Below, piece after piece: positions 26,255 to 34,516 of a stretch of DNA of 64,000 bases. Source of the stretch: Exiguobacterium algae. GTDB lineage: Bacteria > Bacillota > Bacilli > Exiguobacteriales > Exiguobacteriaceae. The stretch's first letter is position 1, and each line of letters starts with the position of its first letter. Location of the stretch: NCBI RefSeq assembly GCF_018617875.1, contig NZ_JACSKZ010000002.1, forward strand, positions 124,001 through 188,000, in the 5' to 3' direction. A model generated the notes under the pieces. It searched no databases, was not told where the DNA came from, and saw only the letters and a program-made list of their open reading frames with translations. The position numbers and the translations under genes were made by a program.

Positions 26255-27343
26255 TTATTTTACGTTTTTCATGAACTCTTCGAACTCTGCATCTGTCGCA
26301 GGTGCTGTGAGTTCACCGTCAACCAATTTCTGACGGTATTCTTCAACTTTGTCGAGAGCTTCTTTTGAAACGTGCTTGTCAGATGTTTCAGCGATTCCGA
26401 CACCGTCATCTTTCAAACCGAACTCAATGATTTCACCAGCAGGGAACTCACCGTTCATTGCTTTTTCCGAAACTTCGTAAGTAGCTGTATCTACACGTTT
26501 AACCATTGAAGTAAGGGCAACATCTTCTGGAAGACCTTCTTCATATTGGTCACGGTCAACACCGATTACCCATACGTTTTCGCCGTTTTTCTTACGGTTT
26601 TTCGCTTCTGTGAATACCCCTACACCTGTACCACCAGCTGCATGATAGATGATGTCTGCGCCAGAACCGTACATACCTGAAGCGATCGCCGTTCCTTTTT
26701 CAGCTGAGTTGAAGTCTTCAGCATACTTCACGTCGATTGTAGCATCCGGGTTAACTGACATGACACCGGCTTTGAATCCGTTTTCGAACTTTTTGATCAA
26801 GTCTGACTCAACGCCACCGACGAAACCAATTTTGTTCTTTTCAGTTGTAAGACCTGCGATTACCCCAACAAGGAATGAACCTTCTTGCTCTTTGAACGTG
26901 ATTGAAGCAACGTTAGGTGCGTCAACAACCATGTCCACGATTGCGAAGTTGCTGTCCGGGAACTGCTCTGCAACTTTTTGTACGTCTTCAGCCATCAAGA
27001 AGCCGATACCGTAGATCAAGTTGTAGTTGTCACGAGCCAATTGTTGCAAGTTCGGCTGGTAGTCTGCTTGTTTTGCAGATTGAAGGTATTTGAACCCTTT
27101 GTTTTCTTCCAATTCGTTGTCAGCACCAAACTTTTTCAAACCTTCCCACGCTGATTGGTTGAACGATTTGTCATCAACACCACCAGTGTCGGTTACCATG
27201 GCTACTTTGAAGTCGCTTCCTTCGCCACCGCCGTCGCCATTTGAAGCACCCTCATTGTCATCCCCGCCACATGCTGCGAGTACTGTAGAGAGTGTGAGTC
27301 CTGCTGCTAAAGCTGAGAGAATCGTTTTTTTCTTGTTCATCAT
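26255..27343 (-). CDS. nupN: BmpA-family nucleoside-binding lipoprotein (NupN-like)
   Basis: 362 residues (or 361 from the adjacent second ATG). Lipoprotein signal with lipobox LAAC, cysteine at about residue 25, then a Gly/Ser/Asp-rich linker (GGDDNEGASNGDGGGEGSDF). The periplasmic-binding-type domain begins KVAMVTDTGGVDDKSFNQSAW, the hallmark of the BmpA/Med/PnrA family, and contains GVIAGLTTEKNKIGFVGG. It captures nucleosides (purine nucleosides in characterised relatives) for NupOPQ. The gene is preceded by a cre-like site. Confidence 0.92.
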   Translation of the reverse strand: MMNKKKTILSALAAGLTLSTVLAACGGDDNEGASNGDGGGEGSDFKVAMVTDTGGVDDKSFNQSAWEGLKKFGADNELEENKGFKYLQSAKQADYQPNLQQLARDNYNLIYGIGFLMAEDVQKVAEQFPDSNFAIVDMVVDAPNVASITFKEQEGSFLVGVIAGLTTEKNKIGFVGGVESDLIKKFENGFKAGVMSVNPDATIDVKYAEDFNSAEKGTAIASGMYGSGADIIYHAAGGTGVGVFTEAKNRKKNGENVWVIGVDRDQYEEGLPEDVALTSMVKRVDTATYEVSEKAMNGEFPAGEIIEFGLKDDGVGIAETSDKHVSKEALDKVEEYRQKLVDGELTAPATDAEFEEFMKNVK

Positions 27344-27411
27344 CGTCGTGTTTCCCCTTTCGGTTCATAACAATTTGGTTGTCATGTTATCAGTAGTCTT
27401 TACACCGGTAT

Positions 27412-27426
27412 AAGAAAGCGCTTTCA
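27412..27426 (-). promoter_or_regulatory. cre-like site (CcpA) upstream of the transporter operon
   Basis: Plus strand AAGAAAGCGCTTTCA matches the 15-base cre consensus at 14 positions and its core GAAAGCGCTTTC is a perfect palindrome. It is 70-85 bases before the bmpA-like start, where repression of the operon promoter would be expected. No clear -35/-10 pair could be fixed. Confidence 0.6.
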
Positions 27427-27469
27427 CGCTATTCCCCAAAAATTACTTTTTCTTCTTCAAACAGGTTGT

Positions 27470-28189
27470 TTAAACACGTTTCCGTACGACATGGAAGTCG
27501 AAGCGGTCCGCTCGGAAAAAGTTGGCTGAATCAAGCAATGGTAAATCGCTCTCATCGTAATGCAGTTGTTTTAAAGCGAGTAACGGTTGATCCGTTTGCA
27601 GTTGTGTCGAGATTTCAGAGCTGACACTCGGTTCGATATGCGTAATCGCATAGGCAACCCGACGTCCTACTTCTTTTTCGAGTGCATCAAACAAAGACTT
27701 TCCTTCGGTCAATGCCTCCGGATGAGAAACGAGATGTGCCGGCACTTTATCCACACAGTAAACCACTGGTGTGTCATCCGCATATCGAATTCGAACGATT
27801 CGATAAATCGGTGAGTTCGGCTCAATTTTAAGACGCTCGGCTTCTCTCTCTGTCGCCAACACTTTCTCGGCCACCAACACTTTCGTACCTGGTGTCATCT
27901 TCGCACGGTTGATCATTTCAGTGACACTGAACAATTCTTCAATGCCTGAAGTGAACGGGGGTTTGGAACTAATGAACGTTCCGACACCGTGTTTACGTAC
28001 GACAAATTTTTCATCTTCAAGAATTCGAAGGGCTTCGCGGAGAGTCGCTCGACTTACCCCTAATTGCTTCGAAAGCTCGAATTCGGAAGGAAGTTTTTCT
28101 CCTTCACGATAGACACCAGCGTCGATATCTTGCTTAATTTTCTCAATCACTCGAAGATAGAGCAATCGATGATCGAGCTTAATCGACAT
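27470..28189 (-). CDS. ymfC: GntR-family regulator with UTRA domain (YmfC-like)
   Basis: 239 residues. N-terminal winged helix (about 5-75: GEKLPSEFELSKQLGVSRATLREALRILE in pieces, GVGTFISS) and a C-terminal UTRA ligand domain (90-235), HutC subfamily. It lies downstream of ftsK, as ymfC follows spoIIIE in B. subtilis, but the next gene here is the nucleoside transporter rather than ymfD. That makes transporter control, with a nucleoside or related effector, a reasonable but unproven guess. The ATG at 28189 (MSIKLDHRL) has AAAGGTGG eight bases upstream. Confidence 0.85.
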   Translation of the reverse strand: MSIKLDHRLLYLRVIEKIKQDIDAGVYREGEKLPSEFELSKQLGVSRATLREALRILEDEKFVVRKHGVGTFISSKPPFTSGIEELFSVTEMINRAKMTPGTKVLVAEKVLATEREAERLKIEPNSPIYRIVRIRYADDTPVVYCVDKVPAHLVSHPEALTEGKSLFDALEKEVGRRVAYAITHIEPSVSSEISTQLQTDQPLLALKQLHYDESDLPLLDSANFFRADRFDFHVVRKRV

Positions 28190-28222
28190 TGGCCTCACCA
28201 CCTTTACTATACTTACCAGTGC

Positions 28223-28234
28223 TCAGACATCTGA
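28223..28234. promoter_or_regulatory. inverted repeat, candidate GntR operator
   Basis: TCAGACATCTGA is a 5-2-5 perfect inverted repeat between the ymfC promoter and its start codon, about 20-30 bases into the predicted transcript. Its place fits autorepression by the encoded GntR protein. Confidence 0.45.
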
Positions 28235-28259
28235 CGTATGAATGCCCTTGCCAATATTA

Positions 28260-28288
28260 AGTATAGGGATATCGGAATTAGAACGCAA
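28260..28288 (-). promoter_or_regulatory. sigma-A promoter (proximal) for ymfC
   Basis: TTGCGT, 17 bases, TATACT on the minus strand, about 70 bases before the ymfC ATG. Confidence 0.72.
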
Positions 28289-28425
28289 TAGTTTTTGTTC
28301 GGAATAAAGGAAATATTTTTGAAAACCGGGAAGAACCGTACCTCTGAGACAATATTCCTTGTATTAAATCAGTTTGAAATCGTTTTGTAAAATGAAAACG
28401 GTATTAAAAAATGTAAGCGTTTCAG

Positions 28426-28464
28426 TACTTTTTAAAAGTATGACCTAATTCGATATATAGGTCA
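28426..28464. repeat. two adjacent inverted repeats
   Basis: TACTTTTTAAAAGTA (28426-28440) is a perfect 7-1-7 palindrome. Immediately beside it TGACCTA and TAGGTCA (28441-28447 and 28458-28464) form a perfect 7-10-7 repeat. The second covers the expected start point of the distal promoter, so an operator is plausible. Confidence 0.6.
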
Positions 28465-28540
28465 GATGTGCTATATTACATCACTATTGTAACGAACAAC
28501 TAAAATCCGCACCCATTGACGAGTTATTTAAAAAATAAAC

Positions 28541-28586
28541 AAAAAACGAACGGTTTTATATTTTAGTATAAAAACGTTCGTTTTTT
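28541..28586 (-). terminator. terminator after ftsK
   Basis: A 12-bp perfect stem AAAAAACGAACG/CGTTCGTTTTTT extended by a partly paired A+T stretch. A/T runs on both sides mean it can act in either direction. Confidence 0.88.
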
Positions 28587-28590
28587 AACT

Positions 28591-30786
28591 TTATACTTCC
28601 TGGTCTTGAATGAATACTTTTCGCGGCTTCGATCCCTCGGAAGGACCAACATATCCAGCCTGCTCCAACGAATCAATCAAGCGTGCTGCACGATTATATC
28701 CAATTCTGAATCTTCGTTGGATCATCGAGGTCGACGCCGTTTCCTGAGTCAGAATAAATGAGACCACTTCACCGAAAAGGGAATCATCGGAATCGATTGT
28801 CGTCACTTCTTCTTCTTTTGGCATCATCGCCTCCACATATTGCGCTCTTTGCTGAGCGATGACGTGATTGACGATTGCTTCGACTTCCTGGTCGGACACA
28901 AATGCCCCTTGAACCCGGACCGGCTTGTTCATCCCATTCGCAAGCATGAGCATATCGCCACGTCCGAGCAGTTTTTCTGCGCCCCCACCATCCAAAATCG
29001 TACGAGAGTCTGTTTGTGAGGAAACCGCAAAGGCGATACGTGACGGAATGTTGGCTTTGATGACTCCGGTGATGACGTCCACTGACGGACGCTGTGTCGC
29101 CAGCACCATATGGATACCAGCTGCCCGCGCCATTTGGGCGAGTCGCATGATTGCATCTTCCACATCATTCGACGCGACCATCATCAAGTCAGCTAGTTCG
29201 TCCACGATGACGACGATGAACGGTAAACGTTTGGCATCTTCATCATCGGATTGGTCGACAAGCTCATTGTACCCCTCAATGTTTCGAACACCATATCGAC
29301 TGAACAGTTCGTACCGCCGTTCCATCTCTGCAACGACTTGTTTCAAAGCTTGTGCCGCCTTTTTCGGATCGGTGACGACCGGGGTCAATAAGTGCGGGAC
29401 CCCGTTATAAACATTCAACTCAACCATTTTCGGATCAATCATCATGAGACGAACTTCATCTGGACGCGTCCGCATTAACAGGGAAACAATCATGCCATTA
29501 ATGCAGACCGATTTACCCGAACCGGTGGATCCGGCAACAAGTAAATGGGGCATTTTATTTAACGAAATGCCGACAGTCTCCCCACTGATACTCCGACCGA
29601 GTGCAACAAGCAGTCTCGAATCGTCCTGCTTCACAGGTTCCGCTTCAAGCACTTCCCGTAAGCATACCGGTGCGACTTCCTGATTCGGCACTTCAATCCC
29701 GATTGCTGCTTTTCCCGGAATCGGTGCCTCGATCCGAATATCTTTTGCCGCAAGTGCCAAAGCCAAATCATCACTGAGTGACGTGATGCGACTGACTTTA
29801 ACGCCGATGTCCGGTTGAAGCTCATATTTTGTAACTGTTGGACCGAGGTGGATTTTTAGCACTTTCACCCCGACACCAAATGACTTCAACGTTTTGACAA
29901 GCTTCGACGCGTTCTCCTTCAGTCTTGCATTTTCCCCTGACAAGTCTGTGACGACCGGTTCTTTCAAGATCGAGAAGGCAGGTAATTCGTATGACGCCGA
30001 GACATCCTGCGCCGCCGTCAACATCATCTCTTCTGTCGATAGGGTTGCCTCTTCTGTCTCTTCTTCTTTCTCATCATCCTTCTTCGGTGTCGTCTCCGCT
30101 ACTACTTTCTCACTGAAACCGACAATCGGAATGTCGTGGATGGCAACCGCATCACTTTCCGGTTCCACCGAATCAGTTGGAAGAAGCCCCTCTACCTTCG
30201 GTGATTTCCTTACTTCTCTTTCTTTTCGTGCTCTAGGTTTCATTTCTTTCTTACTTCTTGATTGTTCGCCCCACTCCTGTTTGATGGCCAGAATCGTTTC
30301 ACCGATTCGGTTCGCCAACGTGCGCCAAAGTGTAGGGATACACATCGAGACACCAACCGTAAACGCGACGATCCCTAGAAAAATGATGCCGAAGTCAGAA
30401 AACAAATATTGATTCAGGCGATAGATGGCCCCGTTTAAGACACCACGTTCCGCTCCCCAAATCAAATCGCCAAACAGCAGGAAAGCGACCAATATAAAAC
30501 TGTACCCGACGCGCTGCATCGTGCGGAGTTGTAATAAGAAAATCAATAATCCGGCGGCGAGCATCAAATAAGTCAGTGCGCCCCACCCTCCGAATACGTA
30601 TTCGACTGCTGTCGATGAGCGTTCTCCAATCCACCCTAAATCAAACAACGCGAAGAAGAAGCCGATGATTGCTAAAACAAACAGTCCCCATCCATATGTA
30701 CGTGCTGAAATCGATTGTTTTTTCGTCCTTCTTTTCGTTGCCGGACGCTTTCGTTTTGTCGGTGTCTTCCTAGTTTTTTGAGCCAC
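28591..30786 (-). CDS. ftsK: DNA translocase FtsK/SpoIIIE family
   Basis: 731 residues. Basic N-terminus, four membrane helices (about 30-155), a variable acidic linker (160-270) and the motor: Walker A GSTGSGKS at 419-426, Walker B FIVVIVDELADLMM and LATQRPSVDVITG. The C-terminal gamma winged helix (ASTSMIQRRFRIGYNRAARL) reads polarity sequences. It pumps chromosome ends through the closing septum. The position equals B. subtilis spoIIIE, but sporulation genes are missing nearby, so a vegetative role is likely. The GTG start has AGGAGG seven bases upstream, directly abutting the upstream terminator. Confidence 0.93.
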   Translation of the reverse strand: MAQKTRKTPTKRKRPATKRRTKKQSISARTYGWGLFVLAIIGFFFALFDLGWIGERSSTAVEYVFGGWGALTYLMLAAGLLIFLLQLRTMQRVGYSFILVAFLLFGDLIWGAERGVLNGAIYRLNQYLFSDFGIIFLGIVAFTVGVSMCIPTLWRTLANRIGETILAIKQEWGEQSRSKKEMKPRARKEREVRKSPKVEGLLPTDSVEPESDAVAIHDIPIVGFSEKVVAETTPKKDDEKEEETEEATLSTEEMMLTAAQDVSASYELPAFSILKEPVVTDLSGENARLKENASKLVKTLKSFGVGVKVLKIHLGPTVTKYELQPDIGVKVSRITSLSDDLALALAAKDIRIEAPIPGKAAIGIEVPNQEVAPVCLREVLEAEPVKQDDSRLLVALGRSISGETVGISLNKMPHLLVAGSTGSGKSVCINGMIVSLLMRTRPDEVRLMMIDPKMVELNVYNGVPHLLTPVVTDPKKAAQALKQVVAEMERRYELFSRYGVRNIEGYNELVDQSDDEDAKRLPFIVVIVDELADLMMVASNDVEDAIMRLAQMARAAGIHMVLATQRPSVDVITGVIKANIPSRIAFAVSSQTDSRTILDGGGAEKLLGRGDMLMLANGMNKPVRVQGAFVSDQEVEAIVNHVIAQQRAQYVEAMMPKEEEVTTIDSDDSLFGEVVSFILTQETASTSMIQRRFRIGYNRAARLIDSLEQAGYVGPSEGSKPRKVFIQDQEV

Positions 30787-30799
30787 TTCATTTCCTCCT

Positions 30800-30834
30800 A
30801 AAAAAAGAGGCAAAAGTCAGATGACTTTTGCCTC
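30800..30834 (-). terminator. terminator after RNase J, touching the ftsK SD
   Basis: A perfect 13-bp stem GAGGCAAAAGTCA/TGACTTTTGCCTC followed by seven U on the minus strand; the next bases are the AGGAGG of ftsK. Confidence 0.9.
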
Positions 30835-30846
30835 ACTCACATTCCA

Positions 30847-32514
30847 TTAAATCTCCATGATGATCGGCAAGATCATCGGACGACGTTTCGTCTGTTCGAA
30901 CAAGAAGACGCTAAGCCGCTCGCGGATATTTGATTTCAATTCGGTCCAGTCACTTCCAGCCTGTAGGCTCTTTTCAATCTGCTTGGTGACGATTCGGTTT
31001 GCCTCTGAAATCATTTCTTCCGATTCGCGCATGTAGACGAATCCACGAGAGATGAGTTCAGGACCTGAAATCAATTTCTTCTGTTTCCGGTTCAATGTGA
31101 CGACACATAAGACGACGCCATCTTGTGATAACAATCGACGGTCACGCAACACGATGTTCCCGACGTCTCCGACACCGATTCCATCAATCAGGACATTTCC
31201 TGCCGGTACTTTCCGGTTCATTCTTGCCTTGCGACCTGTAAATTCGACAACGTCTCCTTTTTCGACGATGAAGATGTTGTTCGGTTTGACACCGACCTGT
31301 TCAGCGAGTTTCGAGTGTGCCATTTGCATCCGGTACTCCCCGTGAATCGGGAGGAAATACTTCGGCTTCACGAGGTTAAGCATAAGCTTCAACTCTTCAG
31401 CCGATCCGTGTCCGGAGACGTGGACTTTACGCTGATTGTAAATGACATTCGCTCCCGAACGGAACAGGAGGTCGATTGTTTTCGATACCGATTTCTCGTT
31501 TCCAGGAATCGGCGTCGCCGCGATGACGACCGTATCGTTCAATCGAATGTTCACTTGCTTGTGTGCGTTGCGCGCCATACGAGTCAACGCCGCCATCGGT
31601 TCCCCTTGTGAACCCGTCGTCAAAATGACGACTTTGTTGTCCGGGAGACGATTGACTTGCGATAACTCGACCAACGTTTTCGGCTTGAAACGTAAGTAGT
31701 TCAGCTTTTGTGCCACTTCCACAATGTTGACCATACTACGTCCGACGACAGCGACTTTACGGTCATTGGCCTCAGCTGCAGAGAACACCTGCTGTAAACG
31801 GTGAACGTTTGATGCGAATGACGCGACAATCACACGTCCCTCAGCTTGATAAATCACATCATTCAATTCAGCCCCTACAATCGATTCTGAACCCGTTTGT
31901 CCCGGACGCTCAGCGTTCGTCGAATCCGACAACAAGGCAAGGACGCCACGTTGTCCGATAGCCGCCAATTTATTAAAGTCCGCCTGTTTTCCATCGACAG
32001 GTGTGTAATCAAATTTAAAGTCCCCAGTGTGGACGATTGCTCCTTGGGACGTTTGGATACAAACACCGACACAATCTGGAATCGAGTGATTGACGCGGAA
32101 AAACGTAATGAGATGATCAGCGATAGTCAATTTCGTTTTGGCATCAATCATGCGAAGGTCGACTTCTTTTAACAATCCGGCTTCCTTCAGTTTCAGCTCG
32201 ATCAAGCCGAGCGTCAATTTCGTCCCATATACCGGGACATGTTTTAAGTCTCGAAGTACGTAACTAAGTCCACCGATATGGTCTTCGTGACCGTGCGTGA
32301 TGAAAATCGCGCGTACTCGATCTTTATTTTCTTTTAAATACGTGATGTCAGGAATGACGATGTCAATTCCCAGCATCTCATCGCCTGGAAACATGAGACC
32401 GGCATCGATGACGAAGATGTCGTCGTCTAGCTCCACGACGTACATGTTCTTCCCGATTTCGCCTACGCCTCCAAGCGCAAAGACGCTAATATTCTCTGTC
32501 TTCTTTTTAGACAC
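30847..32514 (-). CDS. rnjB: ribonuclease J (J2-like position and sequence, intact metal motif)
   Basis: 555 residues, beta-lactamase/beta-CASP/RNA-metabolising domain nuclease, with endo- and 5' exonuclease activity in mRNA decay and rRNA processing. The metal-binding motif HGHEDHIGG (His74, His76, Asp78, His79) is complete, followed by VHTGDFKFDYTPV. Overall the wording (NTENISVFALGGVGEIGKN-like start, YGTKLTLGLIELKL) resembles B. subtilis J2, and so does its place before spoIIIE/ftsK. The GTG start (MSKKKTENIS) has AGGAGG nine bases upstream; a TTG two codons earlier is too close. Confidence 0.9.
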   Translation of the reverse strand: MSKKKTENISVFALGGVGEIGKNMYVVELDDDIFVIDAGLMFPGDEMLGIDIVIPDITYLKENKDRVRAIFITHGHEDHIGGLSYVLRDLKHVPVYGTKLTLGLIELKLKEAGLLKEVDLRMIDAKTKLTIADHLITFFRVNHSIPDCVGVCIQTSQGAIVHTGDFKFDYTPVDGKQADFNKLAAIGQRGVLALLSDSTNAERPGQTGSESIVGAELNDVIYQAEGRVIVASFASNVHRLQQVFSAAEANDRKVAVVGRSMVNIVEVAQKLNYLRFKPKTLVELSQVNRLPDNKVVILTTGSQGEPMAALTRMARNAHKQVNIRLNDTVVIAATPIPGNEKSVSKTIDLLFRSGANVIYNQRKVHVSGHGSAEELKLMLNLVKPKYFLPIHGEYRMQMAHSKLAEQVGVKPNNIFIVEKGDVVEFTGRKARMNRKVPAGNVLIDGIGVGDVGNIVLRDRRLLSQDGVVLCVVTLNRKQKKLISGPELISRGFVYMRESEEMISEANRIVTKQIEKSLQAGSDWTELKSNIRERLSVFLFEQTKRRPMILPIIMEI

Positions 32515-32571
32515 TAACAAAAACCTCCTAGATGATTCATATTCTATTCCGTCCCCTTATCGCTACTGAAT

Positions 32572-32600
32572 ATTGTATCGGAAAACGGCTTCATTGCCAA
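32572..32600 (-). promoter_or_regulatory. sigma-A promoter for rnjB
   Basis: TTGGCA, 17 bases, TACAAT on the minus strand, about 55 bases before the rnjB start. Confidence 0.8.
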
Positions 32601-32609
32601 CATTTCCGT

Positions 32610-33263
32610 TCAATCCACTAGAGGTTTGAGTACATCTGCGAGTGGAGCGGTCGCTTGATTGCTCGGCCGTTTCCCCGCAGCCAGTTGCCGGATCGACAAT
32701 CCGAAGTCCATTTGAAGGTGAGGATAATCCGGGAATGTATCCCAATCGCCTCCCCATTCAAAACCGAGCGCTTTGCCGAGTTCCCCCAACTCCTGCCAGT
32801 CTGGAATATCGTTTCGATTGTTGTCCGCGCTTAAATCATAATCCGCTTTATTGTTGTGAATGATCACGAAATCAACCGCCAGTCCATAGTTATGATAACT
32901 TTGACCCGCTTTTGCATTCGTCACCACATCCCCGGGTTTCGAGCGGCCTTGAGCGTACAGTTCATTTTGCTCTTTTGCCGAGCGGTAACCCGAAGTCAAC
33001 CGCACGTTCAAATCGAGGCAGGAACTGGCCAAGCGAACGAATGATTCGCCCCGCTTGGCCACAAGTGGATGCAGCTGTTTCAGGGCATCTTCACTCTTTT
33101 TCAAAACGACTTGCTCGGTATTAGGCGAACGCTCACACATCTCCGCCTCGAACACCGGTTCATCGACCCATGGGACCGGTTCTGGTTGTATATTGAAGTA
33201 GGCAAGCACAACGCCAAATATAAATGCGGCAATCGCCAGCGTCACTACGCCTGTCCACCTCAT
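32610..33263 (-). CDS. M15-family cell-wall peptidase (VanY/CwlK-like), membrane-anchored
   Basis: 217 residues. One N-terminal membrane helix (about 5-25) and an extracytoplasmic zinc peptidase domain: SGYRSAKEQNELYAQGRSKPG, then SYHNYGLAVDF (zinc His and Asp) and WGGDWDTFPDYPHLQM, where the last His is the third ligand. The GGDW...PHLQ ending is typical of the L-Ala-D-Glu endopeptidase subgroup (CwlK, phage T5 endolysin), more than of D-Ala-D-Ala carboxypeptidases. Its ATG overlaps the femX-like stop by four bases, so it is coupled to cell-wall synthesis genes. Confidence 0.82.
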   Translation of the reverse strand: MRWTGVVTLAIAAFIFGVVLAYFNIQPEPVPWVDEPVFEAEMCERSPNTEQVVLKKSEDALKQLHPLVAKRGESFVRLASSCLDLNVRLTSGYRSAKEQNELYAQGRSKPGDVVTNAKAGQSYHNYGLAVDFVIIHNNKADYDLSADNNRNDIPDWQELGELGKALGFEWGGDWDTFPDYPHLQMDFGLSIRQLAAGKRPSNQATAPLADVLKPLVD

Positions 33264-34513
33264 CTTCTGAACCGTTTACGTAATCCTTTGAGAAGTGGCA
33301 ACCCTTTTTCAAGCGCCACGTATAAAGGACGGTTCAAAACAAGATCAAACTCGCCAACCTTTTCAATCATGTCGCTACCCCAACCTGATTTGAACGCGTA
33401 TAAACCAGCATACTCATCGTCAGGGTCCGTACTACCGGATACCCCTCCGAAATCATACCGTTCCGCCCCACTCTCTTTAGCGGCTTGCATCATCGTCCAT
33501 TGCATCAAATGGTTCGGCATAAACTCACGGAATTCGTTCGAGGAGGCCCCGTATAAGTAATAAGAACGACGTCCGGCGAGCGTGAGTAATCCGCCTGATA
33601 AGACGAGGCCTTCTGGATATTTCTCGTTCAAGGCGACCAGTTCAGGTAAGGCTTGTTCGGCCTTTTCGATTTGGGCGAGGGTCTGTTCTTTTCGGTTGAG
33701 CAGACTCTTTTGTTTCTTCTCGATCGCTTCCTTTTCCAGATTACGTTCAATCTTCGCCAAGTCGCGCTTCGCTTTTTCAAGCGTCGCCTCTTGTTGGTCA
33801 AGTGCGAGCTTCGGTTCTAGTTTCGTCAAGAAGAGTCGGGCATCGTTCGGTTGCAAGCAATCGTACAGATTTTCGAAATAATCGAGCCCACGGATGGAGA
33901 AGCCATCCCGTTCGCCGGTCACTTTCATCAAATCAGCGAACGTTTTCAGCCCTTCGCGCCCAACTTCCGTACATACAATCCCTTTTTTCTCGGCGAGCCG
34001 GACATTATATCGGAACTTATGATGGAATTTCGCAAAGATGTCTTTTTCACTCGGACGGAGGTCGGTCTCCATCGTGAAACGCGGCTGTGCGTAATCAAAT
34101 CCCCCACCGAATCCTTTATGACGGAAACCGATGGCGTCCATTTCGGTCAATAGACCCGGCATCTCGTCCCGGTCGATGTTCGGATCGATTTTGATGACGA
34201 TGGCGTTGCGTTCAGCAGCGGCACGTTTTGCTTCTTTCGTCAATGCTTGCAACGACGACAAATCTTCGTAATCGACGACGAATCCACGCGGAGCATAACA
34301 AAGCGTGAACGGCAGCTTCGGAACACGTTTGAAGAGAAGTAGCGCCACGCCCGTCGTCACGCCTTCACGTGCGACGGCAATCCGCTCCGCTGTCCAACCG
34401 TTCTTCCGTTTCACATCTCCCCAACTTGAAAGCTGGAGTAAATCGCCCCGATCGTGGGATTTGACGAAGTCGTCATGTTCTTTTTCTGTCAACTTTACTG
34501 GTTGTACTGCCAT
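33260..34513 (-). CDS. FemA/FemX-type peptidoglycan aminoacyltransferase
   Basis: 417 residues. Two GNAT-like halves, the second interrupted by a charged coiled-coil arm (about residues 235-285: EATLEKAKRDLAKIERNLEK and following), as in the Fem family. Family motifs: LLQLSSWGDVKRKNGW near the start, FGGVSG near residue 350 and YAGLYAFKSGWG near 370. Such enzymes use aminoacyl-tRNA to add bridge amino acids to the third residue of the stem peptide, usually L-Lys. The three-gene order murE, this gene, M15 peptidase suggests bridge formation. Which amino acid is added cannot be read. Confidence 0.88.
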   Translation of the reverse strand: MAVQPVKLTEKEHDDFVKSHDRGDLLQLSSWGDVKRKNGWTAERIAVAREGVTTGVALLLFKRVPKLPFTLCYAPRGFVVDYEDLSSLQALTKEAKRAAAERNAIVIKIDPNIDRDEMPGLLTEMDAIGFRHKGFGGGFDYAQPRFTMETDLRPSEKDIFAKFHHKFRYNVRLAEKKGIVCTEVGREGLKTFADLMKVTGERDGFSIRGLDYFENLYDCLQPNDARLFLTKLEPKLALDQQEATLEKAKRDLAKIERNLEKEAIEKKQKSLLNRKEQTLAQIEKAEQALPELVALNEKYPEGLVLSGGLLTLAGRRSYYLYGASSNEFREFMPNHLMQWTMMQAAKESGAERYDFGGVSGSTDPDDEYAGLYAFKSGWGSDMIEKVGEFDLVLNRPLYVALEKGLPLLKGLRKRFRR

Positions 34514-34516
34514 AAA

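Larger units (their letters stand above)
28205..28540. other. gene-free A+T-rich region upstream of ymfC
   Basis: The longest gene-free stretch in the window (about 400 bases between the ymfC start and the ftsK stop). It holds the proximal promoter and operator-like repeat listed separately, a distal candidate promoter (minus TTGTTC, 18 bases, TATAGC at 28470-28499), two adjacent dyads (28426-28440 and 28441-28464) and a 13-base cre-like string at 28412-28424. No ORF with an SD was seen. Confidence 0.6.

Noticed and set aside
28412-28424. cre-like TGTAAGCGTTTCA upstream of ymfC
   Set aside because: Thirteen bases instead of fourteen; the right half is out of register. Kept only as a note in the gap entry.
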